In this document: positions 13,778 through 24,662 of the stretch, in pieces
Layout: every line of letters starts with the position of its first letter
Numbering within the stretch: the first letter of the stretch is position 1
Assembly (NCBI RefSeq): GCF_013927005.1
Contig: NZ_CP055930.1
Coordinates: 1,984,001 to 2,048,000 of the forward strand
Direction: 5' to 3'
DNA: 64,000 nt
Source: Enterobacter sp. RHBSTW-00175
GTDB taxonomy: Bacteria > Pseudomonadota > Gammaproteobacteria > Enterobacterales > Enterobacteriaceae
Position numbers and translations under genes: made by a program
The notes under the pieces: generated by a model
The model's database searches: none
The model's input: the letters and a program-made list of their open reading frames with translations, nothing else
Told to the model about the DNA's origin: nothing

Positions 13778-15178
13778 ATGCCACACACCTACGATTACGA
13801 CGCAATAGTTATTGGTTCCGGCCCCGGCGGCGAAGGTGCTGCTATGGGTCTGGTGAAACAGGGAGCCAGAGTAGCGGTCATAGAGCGCTACCATAATGTT
13901 GGCGGCGGTTGCACCCACTGGGGCACCATCCCTTCCAAAGCCCTCCGCCATGCCGTTAGCCGTATTATTGAATTTAACCAGAACCCTCTTTACAGCGACC
14001 ACTCCCGACTTCTTCGTTCTTCCTTTGCCGACATCCTGAATCATGCGGATACCGTCATTAACCAGCAGACACGTATGCGTCAGGGATTTTATGAGCGTAA
14101 CCACTGCGAAATTTTGCAGGGCAACGCGCATTTTGTCGATGAGCACACCCTGGCACTCGAATGCCATGACGGTTCGGTTGAAACCATCACCGCCGAAAAA
14201 TTCGTGATTGCCTGCGGCTCGCGCCCGTACCATCCGGCCGATGTCGACTTCTCGCACCCACGTATCTACGACAGCGACTCCATCCTCAGCCTGCACCACG
14301 AACCACGCCATGTGATTATCTATGGCGCAGGAGTGATTGGCTGCGAATATGCGTCGATCTTCCGGGGTATGGAGGTCAAAGTTGACCTGATTAACACTCG
14401 CGATCGCCTGCTGGCCTTCCTCGACCAGGAGATGTCGGATTCCCTCTCGTATCATTTCTGGAACAGCGGTGTGGTGATTCGCCACAACGAAGAGTACGAG
14501 AAAATCGAAGGCTGCGATGACGGTGTGATCATGCATCTGAAATCCGGCAAGAAGCTGAAAGCCGACTGCCTGCTGTATGCCAATGGCCGTACCGGTAATA
14601 CCGATTCGCTGGCGCTGGAAAACATCGGGCTTGAAACCGACAGCCGTGGCCAGTTGAAGGTCAACAGCATGTACCAGACCGCGCTGCCGCACGTTTACGC
14701 GGTGGGTGATGTGATTGGTTATCCAAGCCTCGCGTCAGCGGCCTACGATCAGGGGCGCATCGCGGCTCAGGCGCTGGTGAAAGGCGAAGCTACCGCACAT
14801 CTGATTGAAGATATTCCGACAGGGATTTACACCATCCCGGAAATTAGCTCCGTCGGGAAAACCGAACAGCAACTGACGTCCATGAAAGTGCCTTACGAGG
14901 TGGGTCGTGCACAGTTTAAACATCTGGCGCGCGCGCAAATCGTGGGAATGAGTGTGGGAACGCTGAAGATTTTATTCCATCGCGAGACGAAAGAGATCCT
15001 CGGTATTCACTGCTTTGGTGAACGCGCGGCGGAAATCATTCATATCGGCCAGGCGATAATGGAGCAAAAAGGTGGTGGTAACACCATCGAGTACTTCGTT
15101 AACACCACCTTTAACTACCCGACCATGGCGGAAGCCTATCGGGTAGCGGCACTAAACGGTCTGAACCGTCTGTTTTAA
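13778..15178 (+). CDS. sthA: Soluble pyridine nucleotide transhydrogenase SthA (UdhA)
   Basis: 466 residues, identical in length to E. coli SthA. This FAD-dependent cytoplasmic enzyme mainly oxidises NADPH with NAD+. The N-terminal FAD motif is [11 protein letters not shown]. The [15 protein letters not shown] segment lacks the second cysteine of the redox pair found in related dihydrolipoamide dehydrogenases, which is diagnostic for the transhydrogenase. A second nucleotide-binding motif is [12 protein letters not shown] and the C-terminal dimerisation domain is intact. The 3' end overlaps oxyR tail to tail by 27 nt. Confidence 0.97.
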   Translation: MPHTYDYDAIVIGSGPGGEGAAMGLVKQGARVAVIERYHNVGGGCTHWGTIPSKALRHAVSRIIEFNQNPLYSDHSRLLRSSFADILNHADTVINQQTRMRQGFYERNHCEILQGNAHFVDEHTLALECHDGSVETITAEKFVIACGSRPYHPADVDFSHPRIYDSDSILSLHHEPRHVIIYGAGVIGCEYASIFRGMEVKVDLINTRDRLLAFLDQEMSDSLSYHFWNSGVVIRHNEEYEKIEGCDDGVIMHLKSGKKLKADCLLYANGRTGNTDSLALENIGLETDSRGQLKVNSMYQTALPHVYAVGDVIGYPSLASAAYDQGRIAAQALVKGEATAHLIEDIPTGIYTIPEISSVGKTEQQLTSMKVPYEVGRAQFKHLARAQIVGMSVGTLKILFHRETKEILGIHCFGERAAEIIHIGQAIMEQKGGGNTIEYFVNTTFNYPTMAEAYRVAALNGLNRLF

Positions 15179-16078
15179 CGCGCCGTCAAAATGGCCATCC
15201 ATGGAACTACGGATGGCCTCTGCCAGCTGCTCATAGCGGCTGCGCAGTGGCGAGCCCGGGCGATAAACCAGGCCAATGGTACGACGCGGCTCTGGTTTAA
15301 TGCACGGCAGATAGACCACACCATCACGTTTACGCTCGTGCGGAACAGCCAGCGCAGGCAGCAGCGTGATACCGCTTCCCGCCGCCACCATGTTACGCAG
15401 CGTTTCCAGACTGGTTGCGCGGAAATGGGTATCTTCATCCGCACCGGCCTCAAAACAGAAGCCCATCGCCTGATCGCGCAGACAGTGGCCATCTTCCAGC
15501 ATCAGCAACTTTTCACCGGCCAGATCGGCCATCGGCACGCGATCGCGGTTCGCCCACGGGTGATCTTCATAGATAGCCAGCATCATCGGCTCATCAAACA
15601 GCGGCACCTCAATAAAGGCTTCACTCTCTTTGACCAGCGCCAGAATAGCGCAATCGAGCTTACCGCTATCTAACTGCGCCAGCAGCTGATGGGTTTGTGC
15701 TTCATGCAGATACATTTCGAGTTTCGGGAATGTCTGGTGCAGCATCGGTATGATCTGCGGTAACAGGTACGGGCCAACGGTTGGGATCAGGCCAATATGC
15801 AGTGGGCCCGACATCGCTTCCCCCTGCTGGCTTGCCATTTCCTTGAGCACTTTGACCTCGCGCAGCACGGTGCGCGCCTGATCCACCAGCAGAAGACCTG
15901 CCTGGGTGAACAGAACCTTACGACTGGTGCGCTCCAGCAGCATTACGCCCAGCTCATCCTCCAGCTTGCGGATTTGACCGCTCAGCGTGGGCTGGCTCAC
16001 GTGGCAGGAATCTGCCGCGCGGCGAAAATGACGGTGCTCGGCTAACGCTACCAGGTATTCAAGATCACGAATATTCAT
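15152..16078 (-). CDS. oxyR: OxyR, LysR-type peroxide sensor-regulator
   Basis: 308 residues (E. coli 305; the extra residues are at the C-terminus, ...KQTVQTV). It has an N-terminal LysR helix-turn-helix ([20 protein letters not shown]). The redox cysteines equivalent to Cys199 and Cys208 lie in [17 protein letters not shown]. Hydrogen peroxide forms a disulfide between them and turns on katG, ahpCF, dps and OxyS. The gene is divergent from oxyS with a probable OxyR operator between; its 3' end is inside sthA's 3' end on the other strand. Confidence 0.97.
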   Translation of the reverse strand: MNIRDLEYLVALAEHRHFRRAADSCHVSQPTLSGQIRKLEDELGVMLLERTSRKVLFTQAGLLLVDQARTVLREVKVLKEMASQQGEAMSGPLHIGLIPTVGPYLLPQIIPMLHQTFPKLEMYLHEAQTHQLLAQLDSGKLDCAILALVKESEAFIEVPLFDEPMMLAIYEDHPWANRDRVPMADLAGEKLLMLEDGHCLRDQAMGFCFEAGADEDTHFRATSLETLRNMVAAGSGITLLPALAVPHERKRDGVVYLPCIKPEPRRTIGLVYRPGSPLRSRYEQLAEAIRSSMDGHFDGALKQTVQTV

Positions 16079-16111
16079 TATTCATCCTCCGTCACCACGA
16101 TAGTTCGTGGC

Positions 16112-16167
16112 GATAGATAGCATAGCAACGAACGATTATCCCTATCAAGCATTCTGTTGAATAATAC
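16112..16167. promoter_or_regulatory. OxyR operator and oxyS promoter
   Basis: Repeated ATAG/CTAT half-sites at about 16112-16146 resemble the OxyR tetramer motif (ATAG and CTAT elements at roughly 10-bp spacing). TAATAC at 16162-16167 is a plausible -10, seven bases before the predicted OxyS start; no good -35 is present, which fits activator dependence. In E. coli this operator both activates oxyS and autorepresses oxyR. Confidence 0.7.
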
Positions 16168-16173
16168 ACCACA

Positions 16174-16295
16174 TAGACAGGGCGGCACATGTTTGACCCA
16201 AAACGACCCCGCCACCGTCTGACGAGTTTCTCTCAAAACTCGAACAACTAAAGCCAACGTGAACTTTTGCGGACCCCGTGGTCCGCATTTTTTTT
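16174..16295 (+). ncRNA. oxyS: OxyS small RNA
   Basis: The region divergent from oxyR contains the OxyS core: GAGTTTCTC with ACTCGAA, then ACTAAAGCCAACGTGAACTT, ending in a strong terminator stem GCGGACC/GGTCCGC (16269-16286) and eight T's. E. coli OxyS is about 110 nt, Hfq-bound, induced by OxyR under peroxide, and represses fhlA and rpoS among others. The 5' third (about 16190-16225) differs a lot from E. coli while the A-rich Hfq linker and 3' stem are nearly identical. The 5' end is inferred by alignment. Confidence 0.9.
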
Positions 16296-16331
16296 GCGTA
16301 AAAAAGCCCGGCGCTAAGCCAGGCTCTGTTT

Positions 16332-16372
16332 TTCTCCCTCTCCCTGTGGGAGAGGGCCGGGGTGAGGGCATC
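16332..16372. repeat. Dispersed CCCTCTCCC/GGGAGAGGG repeat element
   Basis: CTCCCTCTCCC with GGGAGAGGG followed by GGGGTGAGGG; related copies occur at 37720-37743 and 53919-53990. It sits just beyond the 3' end of argH, next to the OxyS terminator, so it may act as the argH terminator. Confidence 0.7.
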
Positions 16373-16384
16373 AGCCCGCACGGT

Positions 16385-17758
16385 TCAAACCAACCGGCTC
16401 TTCGCATCCGCGATCGCCTGCGCGACCTGCTTAGGCGATACACCGCCTTTCGCCGCACGCTTATCCAGGCAAGACTGCAACGCCAGAATCGGATAAACAT
16501 CATCCCCGATAACCGCACTGAATTTTTGCAGGTCGGTAAGCGTCAGCTCTTCCAGAGGTTTACCCTGACGAATCGCTTCCACTACCGCTTCACCCACAAT
16601 ATGGTGCGCTTCACGGAACGGAACACCTTTCGCCACCAGATAGTCAGCCAGTTCGGTGGAGTTAGCGTAACCCTGCTGTGCAGCTTCCTGACAACGTGGG
16701 CGTTTCACCTGAATACCATCCAGCACCAGTGCGCCCATATGCAGGCAATCCAGCCAGGTGTCGAGCGCGTCGAACAGCCCTTCTTTGTCTTCCTGCATAT
16801 CTTTGTTATACGCCAGCGGCAGCCCTTTCAGGGTCATCATCATGCCAGTCAGCGCACCCTGCACACGGCCACACTTACCGCGGATAAGCTCCAGCGCATC
16901 CGGGTTTTTCTTCTGTGGCATCAGGGAAGAGCCAGAGGTCACACGGTCAGAAAGCTCAACAAAGCCAGCTTCACCGGAGTTGAAGAAGATCAAATCTTCT
17001 GCGAAACGCGACAGGTGAACCATCCCGATAGAGGCATTGGACAGCAGCTCCAGCACGTGATCGCGGTCAGACACGCTGTCCAGGCTGTTACGGGTGGCAG
17101 AAGCAAAGCCCAGCCAGCCTGCCAGCTGTTCACGGTCGATTTCATACGCTGTACCCGCCAGCGCACCGCTACCCAGCGGACTCACGTCCAGACGCTTCAG
17201 GGTATCCTGAAGACGGCTTTCATCACGTGCCAGCATTTCTACATAGGCCAGGCTCCAGTGAGCAAACGTCACCGGCTGGGCACGTTGCAGGTGGGTGTAA
17301 CCCGGCATAACCGCATCCTGGTTGTTCTGCGCGGTTTCCACCAGTGCAGCCTGTAACTGACGGTTTGCCGCCAGCAGTTCAACTACGGTGTCTTTGCACC
17401 ACAGCTTCAGATCGGTTGCGACCTGGTCGTTACGGCTACGGCCTGTGTGCAGCTTTTTACCCAGCTGACCGACTTTATCGATAAGCTTACCTTCCACCCA
17501 GCTATGGATATCTTCGGCATCGCTTTTCAGGATCTGCTGCGGGTCCAGACGTACCTCTTCCAGCAGGTTGTTCAGCGCTTCTTCCAGCTGCTGTTGCTCA
17601 TCTGCGGTCAGCACACCTACGGTCACCAGTGCTTTGGACCAGGCCACAGAGCCGACGATATCTTGTTCGGCCAGGCGGTAGTCGAAGCGCAAAGAGTCGT
17701 TAAACTGTTTGAACCGTTGATCCGCTGCCTGTGTAAAACGCCCACCCCAAAGTGCCAT
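16385..17758 (-). CDS. argH: Argininosuccinate lyase ArgH
   Basis: 457 residues (E. coli 457). It cleaves argininosuccinate to arginine and fumarate, the last step of arginine synthesis. The fumarase/aspartase superfamily signature [12 protein letters not shown] with the flexible catalytic serine loop is present, as are [12 protein letters not shown] and [16 protein letters not shown]. It is the last gene of argCBH and is separated from argB by a 77-bp gap holding a REP element, so differential expression within the operon is possible. Confidence 0.97.
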   Translation of the reverse strand: MALWGGRFTQAADQRFKQFNDSLRFDYRLAEQDIVGSVAWSKALVTVGVLTADEQQQLEEALNNLLEEVRLDPQQILKSDAEDIHSWVEGKLIDKVGQLGKKLHTGRSRNDQVATDLKLWCKDTVVELLAANRQLQAALVETAQNNQDAVMPGYTHLQRAQPVTFAHWSLAYVEMLARDESRLQDTLKRLDVSPLGSGALAGTAYEIDREQLAGWLGFASATRNSLDSVSDRDHVLELLSNASIGMVHLSRFAEDLIFFNSGEAGFVELSDRVTSGSSLMPQKKNPDALELIRGKCGRVQGALTGMMMTLKGLPLAYNKDMQEDKEGLFDALDTWLDCLHMGALVLDGIQVKRPRCQEAAQQGYANSTELADYLVAKGVPFREAHHIVGEAVVEAIRQGKPLEELTLTDLQKFSAVIGDDVYPILALQSCLDKRAAKGGVSPKQVAQAIADAKSRLV

Positions 17759-17790
17759 AACATGCTTCCTTAATATCTTGGAATTTCATT

Positions 17791-17822
17791 GCCCGGTGGC
17801 GCTGCGCTTACCGGGCCTACAA
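17791..17822. repeat. REP-like element inside argCBH (argB-argH gap)
   Basis: GCCCGGTGGCGC and GCGCTTACCGGGC form a REP hairpin followed by CTACAAA. Being within an operon, it may stabilise the upstream argCB message. Confidence 0.75.
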
Positions 17823-17835
17823 AACAATAAATCGA

Positions 17836-18612
17836 TTACGCCAGAATACGCGTGCCAATCGGCGTGCCGTTAAACAGCGCCGGGAGTTGCTCCGCGTGAC
17901 GCCAGGAGGCGATATCTACCGGGCGGCCAAGCGTGCGGGCAGCATCCAGCGCTGCGTTCACTTTCACGATCATGCCGTCGGTAATAATGCCCTGCGCAAT
18001 CAGCTGCTCGGCTTTCGCCGCCGTCATTTCCGCAATACGCTGGCCTTTACCGTCCAGAATACCGCTCACGTCAGAGAGCAGAATCAGGTCAGCACCCAGC
18101 GTTGCCGCCAGTGCGGTTGCCGCCTGGTCTGCATTCACGTTCATTAGCTCACCCTCTTCGGTGACACCGATTGAGCTTACCACCGGCAGGAAACCGCCCT
18201 CCAGCAGCGTGTTAATCAGCTTAGGCGAACCTGGCTGCGCCAGTCCAACATGTCCGAGCTCTTCGTCGAGCGGGGTCACTTTTACGCTATCGCCATCGCC
18301 CAGATAGAGGCCAACAGAGGCGATATGGTGTTTCTTCGCCCATGCCAGCAGCGTTTTGTTCGCCGTACCCGCCAGCGCACCGGTAATGATGCCAATCTGA
18401 TCGGCAGGCGTTACGCGCAGGCCATTTTTCTTTTTCACTGGCAGGTTGAGCCCTTTCATCAGCTCATCCACCACGCAGCCGCCGCCGTGGACAATCACCA
18501 GCGGGCGTTGGTGTGATTCACGATAGTTAACCAGTGCGGTAAAAAGACGCTCCAGCGCTTCTTCGCTGTCCAGCAGTACACCACCGAGCTTGATAATTAA
18601 TGGGTTCATCAT
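17836..18612 (-). CDS. argB: Acetylglutamate kinase ArgB
   Basis: 258 residues from the ATG at 18612 ([20 protein letters not shown]), matching E. coli; a GTG at 18615 and an ATG at 18609 are also in frame. It phosphorylates N-acetylglutamate with ATP. The amino-acid kinase fold is shown by [15 protein letters not shown] (phosphate loop) and NVNADQAA. The start lies 6 bp after the argC stop, so translation is probably coupled. Short form without the ArgA-like regulatory helix, consistent with the arginine-insensitive enteric enzyme. Confidence 0.96.
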   Translation of the reverse strand: MMNPLIIKLGGVLLDSEEALERLFTALVNYRESHQRPLVIVHGGGCVVDELMKGLNLPVKKKNGLRVTPADQIGIITGALAGTANKTLLAWAKKHHIASVGLYLGDGDSVKVTPLDEELGHVGLAQPGSPKLINTLLEGGFLPVVSSIGVTEEGELMNVNADQAATALAATLGADLILLSDVSGILDGKGQRIAEMTAAKAEQLIAQGIITDGMIVKVNAALDAARTLGRPVDIASWRHAEQLPALFNGTPIGTRILA

Positions 18613-18618
18613 CACACC

Positions 18619-19623
18619 TTAAATAAGAGACTGCGTTTCAGCGAAGCCAAAACGAATGTTTGCGCACTGCATTGCCTGGGCGGCAGCGCCTTTGAGTAAG
18701 TTATCTTCTGCGGCGACCACAATCAGGTGTTCGCCCTGCACGGCAAAGCCGATATCGCAGAACGGCAGACCGACCACATTTTTCAGCGCCGGGACACCTT
18801 TTTCATACAGACGCACCAGGGGTTTATCAGCATATGCCTGAGTAAAGACCTCGCCCACCTGTTCTTTGGTCACACCCGGTTTCAGGCGGCAGGTAATGGT
18901 TTCGAGGATCCCACGCGGGAAGCTGCCCAGGTGCGGGGTAAAAATCACATCCGCGCCCAGATGGGTGGTGATTTCAGGGTGATGACGGTGATTAAACACG
19001 CCGTAAGGCTGGAGGCTCACTTCGCAGAAACTATTGGAAATTGCCGCCTTGCGTCCAGCACCGCTCACGCCACTGGTGGCGTTGATCACCGGCCACTGAT
19101 TCAGATCCAGCAAACCTGCGTCGATCAAGGGCTTAAGTGAAAGCTGCGCCGCCGTTGGGTAGCAACCCGGCACGGCAATCAAATCTGCTTCTTTCAGTTT
19201 GTCCGCGCTCCACTCCGCCAGGCCATATACCGCTTTTTCAAGCAGATCCGGGTGCTGATGGGTGAAACCGTAATATTTCTCGTAGAACGCGCCATCGTTA
19301 ACGCGAAACGCGCCAGAAAGGTCGAACACCACACAACCGGCCGCCAGGAATTGCGGTACCAGGTCGTGGCTGACTTCGTGCGCTGTGGCTAAAAACACCA
19401 CGTCGACACCGTCGGTGAACTCGGTGATGTCAGACATCGGCTGCAAAGGCAGATCAACGATGCCCTTAAGTTGTGGATGCAAATCAGAAATTAACTTTCC
19501 TGCATCATTGCTTTGCGCTGACACGGTCAAAGCGGTTATGGTCATATGTGGATGGCGATTCACGTAGCTTACAAGCTCTGCGCCCGCATAACCGCTAGCG
19601 CCTACAATCAGCGTATTCAACAT
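18619..19623 (-). CDS. argC: N-acetyl-gamma-glutamyl-phosphate reductase ArgC
   Basis: 334 residues, as in E. coli. It reduces acetylglutamyl phosphate to the semialdehyde with NADPH. The N-terminal Rossmann motif is [12 protein letters not shown] and the active-site cysteine lies in [12 protein letters not shown]. First gene of argCBH, divergent from argE across 88 bp containing two ARG boxes. No anomaly seen. Confidence 0.97.
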   Translation of the reverse strand: MLNTLIVGASGYAGAELVSYVNRHPHMTITALTVSAQSNDAGKLISDLHPQLKGIVDLPLQPMSDITEFTDGVDVVFLATAHEVSHDLVPQFLAAGCVVFDLSGAFRVNDGAFYEKYYGFTHQHPDLLEKAVYGLAEWSADKLKEADLIAVPGCYPTAAQLSLKPLIDAGLLDLNQWPVINATSGVSGAGRKAAISNSFCEVSLQPYGVFNHRHHPEITTHLGADVIFTPHLGSFPRGILETITCRLKPGVTKEQVGEVFTQAYADKPLVRLYEKGVPALKNVVGLPFCDIGFAVQGEHLIVVAAEDNLLKGAAAQAMQCANIRFGFAETQSLI

Positions 19624-19646
19624 CGGGTTCCTTTATGCTCAACGTT

Positions 19647-19683
19647 AATGTATTTTTATTCACATTTATTGCATGAATATTGA
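19647..19683. promoter_or_regulatory. Tandem ARG boxes (ArgR operator) between argC and argE
   Basis: AATGTATTTTTATTCACA and TTATTGCATGAATATT match the 18-bp palindromic ARG box (consensus near AATGAATAATTATTCATT) and are about 3 bp apart, as required for one ArgR hexamer. The region overlaps the divergent argE and argCBH promoters, so arginine-bound ArgR would repress both. Confidence 0.85.
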
Positions 19684-19711
19684 TACTATCACGACCTAAG
19701 GTGTGTCAACA

Positions 19712-20863
19712 ATGAAAATGAACTTACCGCCATTTATCGAGATTTACCGCGCCCTGATCGCCACACCGTCCATCAGTGCAACCGAAGAAGCGCTGGATCA
19801 GAGCAATGAGTCTTTAATCAATCTTCTGGCGGGTTGGTTTAGCGATCTTGGGTTTAACGTTGAGGTTCAGCCTGTCCCCGGAACACGTCATAAATTTAAC
19901 CTGCTGGCCAGTACCGGAACCGGCGCGGGTGGGCTGCTGCTGGCAGGCCATACTGACACCGTTCCGTTTGACGACGGCCGCTGGACGCGCGACCCGTTCA
20001 CCCTGACCGAACACGACAACAAACTCTACGGTCTGGGCACCGCCGACATGAAAGGTTTCTTCGCTTTTATCCTCGACGCGCTGCGTGACGTGGACGTGAC
20101 GAAACTGAAAAAACCGCTCTATATCCTGGCGACCGCCGATGAAGAAACCAGCATGGCAGGCGCACGTTATTTCTCTGAAAATACCTCTATTCGCCCGGAT
20201 TGCGCCATCATCGGCGAACCAACCTCTTTGCAGCCCATTCGTGCGCATAAAGGCCATATTTCTACAGCGGTGCGCGTACTGGGCCAGTCCGGCCACTCCA
20301 GCGATCCGGCTCGCGGCGTGAACGCCATTGAGCTGATGCACGATGCCATCGGCCACATCATGCAACTACGTGATTCCCTGAAAGAGCGCTATCACCATGA
20401 TTCGTTCACCGTGCCTTACCCGACGCTGAACCTCGGTAGCCTGCACGGCGGGGATGCCTCCAACCGTATCTGCGCCTGTTGCGAACTGCATATGGATATC
20501 CGCCCGCTGCCAGGTATGACGCTGAGCGACCTGAACGGTTTACTGACAGAAGCCCTGGCACCAGTGAGCGAACGCTGGCCTGGCCGCCTGACAGTTTCCG
20601 ATCTGCATCCGCCTATTCCGGGCTACGAGTGCCCGCCGGATCACCAGCTGGTCGAAGTGGTGGAAAAACTGCTCGGCGAGAAAACCGACGTGGTGAACTA
20701 CTGCACCGAAGCGCCGTTTATTCAGACCCTGTGTCCAACACTGGTCCTCGGCCCTGGCTCCATCAACCAGGCCCACCAGCCGGATGAGTACCTGGAAACC
20801 CGCTTTATCAAACCAACCCGTGAACTGATTACCCAGGTTGTGCATCACTTCTGCTGGCATTAA
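19712..20863 (+). CDS. argE: Acetylornithine deacetylase ArgE
   Basis: 383 residues from the ATG at 19712 ([20 protein letters not shown]), equal to E. coli; a GTG three codons upstream is less likely. This M20-family zinc hydrolase converts N-acetylornithine to ornithine. Metal and catalytic motifs are [30 protein letters not shown] and IGEPTS, with a metal His near the end in [10 protein letters not shown]. It is divergent from argCBH and shares its ArgR operator. A hairpin terminator follows. Confidence 0.97.
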   Translation: MKMNLPPFIEIYRALIATPSISATEEALDQSNESLINLLAGWFSDLGFNVEVQPVPGTRHKFNLLASTGTGAGGLLLAGHTDTVPFDDGRWTRDPFTLTEHDNKLYGLGTADMKGFFAFILDALRDVDVTKLKKPLYILATADEETSMAGARYFSENTSIRPDCAIIGEPTSLQPIRAHKGHISTAVRVLGQSGHSSDPARGVNAIELMHDAIGHIMQLRDSLKERYHHDSFTVPYPTLNLGSLHGGDASNRICACCELHMDIRPLPGMTLSDLNGLLTEALAPVSERWPGRLTVSDLHPPIPGYECPPDHQLVEVVEKLLGEKTDVVNYCTEAPFIQTLCPTLVLGPGSINQAHQPDEYLETRFIKPTRELITQVVHHFCWH

Positions 20864-20868
20864 TGACC

Positions 20869-20896
20869 TTTCCCCTCTCGAATGAGAGGGGAAAAT
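20869..20896 (+). terminator. argE terminator-like hairpin
   Basis: TTCCCCTCTC and GAGAGGGGAA form a 10-bp stem around a GAAT loop shortly after the argE stop codon; there is no strong T tail. The remaining sequence to ppc (20897-21109) is an AT-rich promoter region with no gene. Confidence 0.65.
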
Positions 20897-21109
20897 CTCG
20901 CGATCTTCGTCACATTCCCATAAGCATCACTTATCTGACGCGAAGCGAATTAAATTTCGTAAATTGCCCACATTTATTCGTTTGCTGAACCGTTTTCGCA
21001 GCAATTGACGACAGGGGTTTTACGTGGCTTTATAAAGGGAGATGACAAAATATTGTCCAAAAGATTTTCGATTGGGCATAAACAAAAATGATGGGGTGAC
21101 TGGGTTTTT

Positions 21110-23761
21110 ATGAACGAACAATATTCCGCGTTGCGTAGTAATGTCAGTATGCTCGGCAAGGTGCTGGGAGATACCATCAAGGATGCGTTGGGTGAGAACA
21201 TTCTCGACCGCGTTGAGACAATCCGTAAGCTGTCTAAATCTTCCCGTGCAGGAAACGAGGCCAATCGTCAGGAGCTGCTTACCACCTTGCAGAACCTGTC
21301 TAACGATGAGCTGCTGCCTGTTGCACGCGCATTCAGCCAGTTCCTGAACCTGGCGAACACCGCTGAGCAATACCACAGCATTTCGCCAAAAGGCGAAGCG
21401 GCCAGCAACCCGGAAGTTATTGCCCGTACACTTCGTAAACTGAAAGACCAGCCAGACCTCAACGAAGCGACCATCAAAAAAGCGGTGGAGTCGCTCTCTC
21501 TGGAACTGGTACTGACTGCTCACCCAACCGAGATCACCCGTCGTACGCTTATCCACAAAATGGTGGAAGTGAACAACTGCCTGAAGCAGCTGGATAACAA
21601 AGACATCGCCGACTACGAACGTAACCAGCTGATGCGCCGTCTGCGCCAGCTGATTGCCCAGTCCTGGCACACTGACGAAATTCGTAAGAACCGCCCAAGC
21701 CCGGTCGATGAGGCCAAATGGGGCTTTGCGGTGGTGGAAAACAGCCTGTGGGAAGGTGTTCCTAACTACCTGCGCGAGCTGAACGAACAGCTGGAAGAAA
21801 ACCTGGGCTACCGCCTGCCGGTGGATTTTGTGCCGGTGCGCTTCACTTCCTGGATGGGCGGTGACCGTGACGGTAACCCGAACGTGACCGCAGAGATCAC
21901 CCGCCACGTCCTGCTGTTAAGCCGCTGGAAAGCCACCGACCTGTTCCTGAAAGATATTCAGGTGCTGATCTCTGAGCTGTCGATGGTTGAAGCGACACCA
22001 GAACTGCGTGAACTGGCCGGTGAAGAAGGTGCCAGCGAGCCGTATCGCTATCTGATGAAAAAGCTGCGTGGTCAGCTGATGGCAACTCAGGCCTGGCTGG
22101 AAGCGCGCCTCAAAGGCCAGCGCCTGCCGAAGCCGGAAGGCCTGCTGAGCCAGAACGAACAGCTCTGGGACCCGCTGTACGCCTGCTATAAATCTCTGCA
22201 AGCTTGCGGTATGGGCATCATCGCCAACGGTGAACTGCTCGACACCTTGCGCCGCGTGAAGTGCTTCGGCGTACCGCTGGTGCGTATCGATGTTCGTCAG
22301 GAAAGCACCCGCCACACTGAAGCGCTGGGTGAACTAACCCGCTATCTCGGTATTGGCGACTACGAAAGCTGGTCCGAAGCCGACAAACAAGCCTTCCTGA
22401 TCCGCGAGCTGAATTCCAAACGTCCTCTGTTGCCACGCAACTGGGAACCCAGCAACGAAACCCGCGAAGTGCTCAACACCTGTAAAGCGATCGTTGATGC
22501 GCCGAAAGGATCGGTGGCGGCCTATGTGATCTCGATGGCGAAAACCCCGTCCGATGTGCTGGGTGTTCACCTCCTGCTGAAAGAAGCCGGCATCGACTAC
22601 GCCCTGCCGGTGGCACCGCTATTTGAAACCCTGGATGACCTGAACAACGCCAACGATGTCATGACGCAGCTGCTGAACATCGACTGGTATCGCGGCTTTA
22701 TTCAGGGCAAACAGATGGTGATGATTGGCTATTCCGACTCCGCAAAAGACGCGGGCGTGATGGCGGCATCCTGGGCTCAGTACCAGGCGCAAGACGCACT
22801 GATCAAGACCTGCGAGAAAGCCGGTATCGAACTGACCTTGTTCCACGGTCGTGGTGGTTCCATTGGCCGTGGCGGTGCGCCAGCTCATGCGGCACTGCTT
22901 TCTCAACCGCCGGGAAGCCTGAAAGGTGGCCTGCGTGTAACCGAACAGGGCGAGATGATCCGCTTCAAGTACGGTCTGCCGGAAGTGACTATCAGCAGCC
23001 TGTCGCTTTACACCAGCGCCATTCTGGAAGCCAACCTGCTTCCACCGCCAGAGCCGAAGGAGTCCTGGTGTCATATCATGGACGAGCTGTCAGATATCTC
23101 CTGCGATCTGTACCGCGGCTACGTGCGTGAAAACAAAGACTTCGTGCCTTACTTCCGTTCAGCGACACCTGAGCAGGAGCTGGGTAAACTGCCACTGGGT
23201 TCACGCCCGGCCAAACGTCGCCCTACCGGTGGCGTAGAGTCTCTGCGTGCTATCCCGTGGATCTTCGCCTGGACGCAAAACCGCCTGATGCTGCCAGCCT
23301 GGCTGGGTGCCGGTGCGGCGCTGCAAAAAGTGGTGGAAGATGGCAAGCAGAGCGAGCTGGAAGCCATGTGTCGCGACTGGCCGTTCTTCTCCACACGCCT
23401 TGGGATGCTGGAAATGGTCTTCTCCAAAGCCGACCTGTGGCTGGCGGAATACTACGATCAGCGTCTGGTGAAACCTGAGCTGTGGGCGCTGGGCAAAGAG
23501 CTGCGCGAACTGCTGGAAGGCGACATCAAAGTGGTACTGGATATCGCCAACGACTCGCACCTGATGGCAGACCTGCCGTGGATTGCCGAGTCTATCCAGC
23601 TGCGTAATATCTACACCGACCCGCTGAACGTACTCCAGGCTGAGCTGCTGCACCGTTCCCGCCAGGCCGAAGAGGAAGGTAAAGAGCCTGATCCTCGCGT
23701 TGAGCAGGCGTTGATGGTGACAATTGCAGGCGTTGCGGCAGGGATGCGTAACACCGGCTAA
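21110..23761 (+). CDS. ppc: Phosphoenolpyruvate carboxylase Ppc
   Basis: 883 residues, equal to E. coli. It carboxylates PEP with bicarbonate to oxaloacetate, the main anaplerotic reaction on glucose. Visible are the catalytic His in [12 protein letters not shown] (near residue 138), [11 protein letters not shown], the glycine-rich PEP loop [26 protein letters not shown] and the conserved C-terminus AAGMRNTG that binds the aspartate inhibitor region. It is monocistronic, followed by a GC-rich hairpin at about 23768-23794, and supplies oxaloacetate for aspartate and arginine synthesis. Confidence 0.98.
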   Translation: MNEQYSALRSNVSMLGKVLGDTIKDALGENILDRVETIRKLSKSSRAGNEANRQELLTTLQNLSNDELLPVARAFSQFLNLANTAEQYHSISPKGEAASNPEVIARTLRKLKDQPDLNEATIKKAVESLSLELVLTAHPTEITRRTLIHKMVEVNNCLKQLDNKDIADYERNQLMRRLRQLIAQSWHTDEIRKNRPSPVDEAKWGFAVVENSLWEGVPNYLRELNEQLEENLGYRLPVDFVPVRFTSWMGGDRDGNPNVTAEITRHVLLLSRWKATDLFLKDIQVLISELSMVEATPELRELAGEEGASEPYRYLMKKLRGQLMATQAWLEARLKGQRLPKPEGLLSQNEQLWDPLYACYKSLQACGMGIIANGELLDTLRRVKCFGVPLVRIDVRQESTRHTEALGELTRYLGIGDYESWSEADKQAFLIRELNSKRPLLPRNWEPSNETREVLNTCKAIVDAPKGSVAAYVISMAKTPSDVLGVHLLLKEAGIDYALPVAPLFETLDDLNNANDVMTQLLNIDWYRGFIQGKQMVMIGYSDSAKDAGVMAASWAQYQAQDALIKTCEKAGIELTLFHGRGGSIGRGGAPAHAALLSQPPGSLKGGLRVTEQGEMIRFKYGLPEVTISSLSLYTSAILEANLLPPPEPKESWCHIMDELSDISCDLYRGYVRENKDFVPYFRSATPEQELGKLPLGSRPAKRRPTGGVESLRAIPWIFAWTQNRLMLPAWLGAGAALQKVVEDGKQSELEAMCRDWPFFSTRLGMLEMVFSKADLWLAEYYDQRLVKPELWALGKELRELLEGDIKVVLDIANDSHLMADLPWIAESIQLRNIYTDPLNVLQAELLHRSRQAEEEGKEPDPRVEQALMVTIAGVAAGMRNTG

Positions 23762-23763
23762 TG

Positions 23764-23797
23764 CTTGATGCCAGGCGGCGCAGCGCCGCCTGGCAAA
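23764..23797 (+). terminator. ppc terminator / REP-like hairpin
   Basis: TGCCAGGCGGCGC and GCGCCGCCTGGCA form a 13-bp near-perfect hairpin followed by AATTT. It could equally be classed as a REP element. Confidence 0.7.
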
Positions 23798-23813
23798 TTT
23801 CGGTATCCACACC

Positions 23814-24662
23814 ATGCACCACGATATCACCCAGATCCTGACTAACCTGATTAACGGTGCATTACCGCTGGGTCAGGTGCATTTTTCAACCCAGGCATCC
23901 AGTGCACCCGAACTTGCCTTACAGGTCGATTTTCCACGTCTGGAGATTGTTCTTGAAGGGTCTGTTGAAGATTGCGCGGCCTCCGTTCTACAGCCACGTG
24001 ATGTCCTCTACGTTCCGCCAGGAGGCTGGAATGACCCACACTGGCAAGAACCCGCGACAACGCTGAGCATTCTGTTTGGTAAACAACAACTTGGGTTTAG
24101 CCTTTTGCACTGGGACGGCGTGGAAATCCGCAATCTCGCGAAGCAACATGTTGCCCGCCGTGGCCCCCGGATTGGCTCCTTCCTGCTGCAAACACTCCAT
24201 GAAATGCAAATGCAGCCGAACGAGCAACAAACAGCAAGACTGATTGTGGTTAGCCTGCTGAGTCACTGTATCGACCTGCTGGGCAGTCAGATCCAAACCG
24301 CCTCCCGCAGTCAGGCCCTGTTTGAAGCCATTCGCATTTATATTGATGAACATTACGCCGCACCACTCACCCGTGAATCGGTCGCCCAGGCGTTTTACAT
24401 CTCACCCAATTATCTGTCGCATCTTTTTCAGAAAACAGGTGCAGTGGGCTTTAACGAATACCTGACACACACCCGGCTGGAGCACGCACGTCAGTTGTTG
24501 AAAGGGTATGATTTAAAAGTGAAAGAGGTGGCTCACGCCTGCGGCTTTGTCGACAGTAACTACTTCTGCCGGTTATTCCGTAAAAACACGGAGCGCTCGC
24601 CGTCAGAATATCGCCGCCAGTACCACAGCCAGCTCACCGGAAAAGCGGCTAGTCCAGAATGA
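23814..24662 (+). CDS. yijO: YijO, AraC-family transcriptional regulator
   Basis: 282 residues (E. coli YijO about 283). The N-terminal half is a cupin-like ligand domain. The C-terminal about 100 residues hold two helix-turn-helix motifs, including TRESVAQAFYISPNYLSHLF and VKEVAHACGFVDSNYFCRLF, followed by the AraC signature end RSPSEYRRQY. Its regulon is unknown to me. It is convergent with frwD, overlapping it by 14 nt, and its position beside the frw-pfl cluster makes it a candidate regulator of that cluster. Confidence 0.9.
   Translation: MHHDITQILTNLINGALPLGQVHFSTQASSAPELALQVDFPRLEIVLEGSVEDCAASVLQPRDVLYVPPGGWNDPHWQEPATTLSILFGKQQLGFSLLHWDGVEIRNLAKQHVARRGPRIGSFLLQTLHEMQMQPNEQQTARLIVVSLLSHCIDLLGSQIQTASRSQALFEAIRIYIDEHYAAPLTRESVAQAFYISPNYLSHLFQKTGAVGFNEYLTHTRLEHARQLLKGYDLKVKEVAHACGFVDSNYFCRLFRKNTERSPSEYRRQYHSQLTGKAASPE

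Noticed and set aside
13733..14692. 319-codon minus-strand frame antisense to sthA
   Set aside because: Shadow of sthA without motifs or RBS.
16259..17356. 365-codon plus-strand frame antisense to argH, starting in oxyS
   Set aside because: Shadow frame; argH has complete motifs on the other strand and the start overlaps the OxyS terminator.
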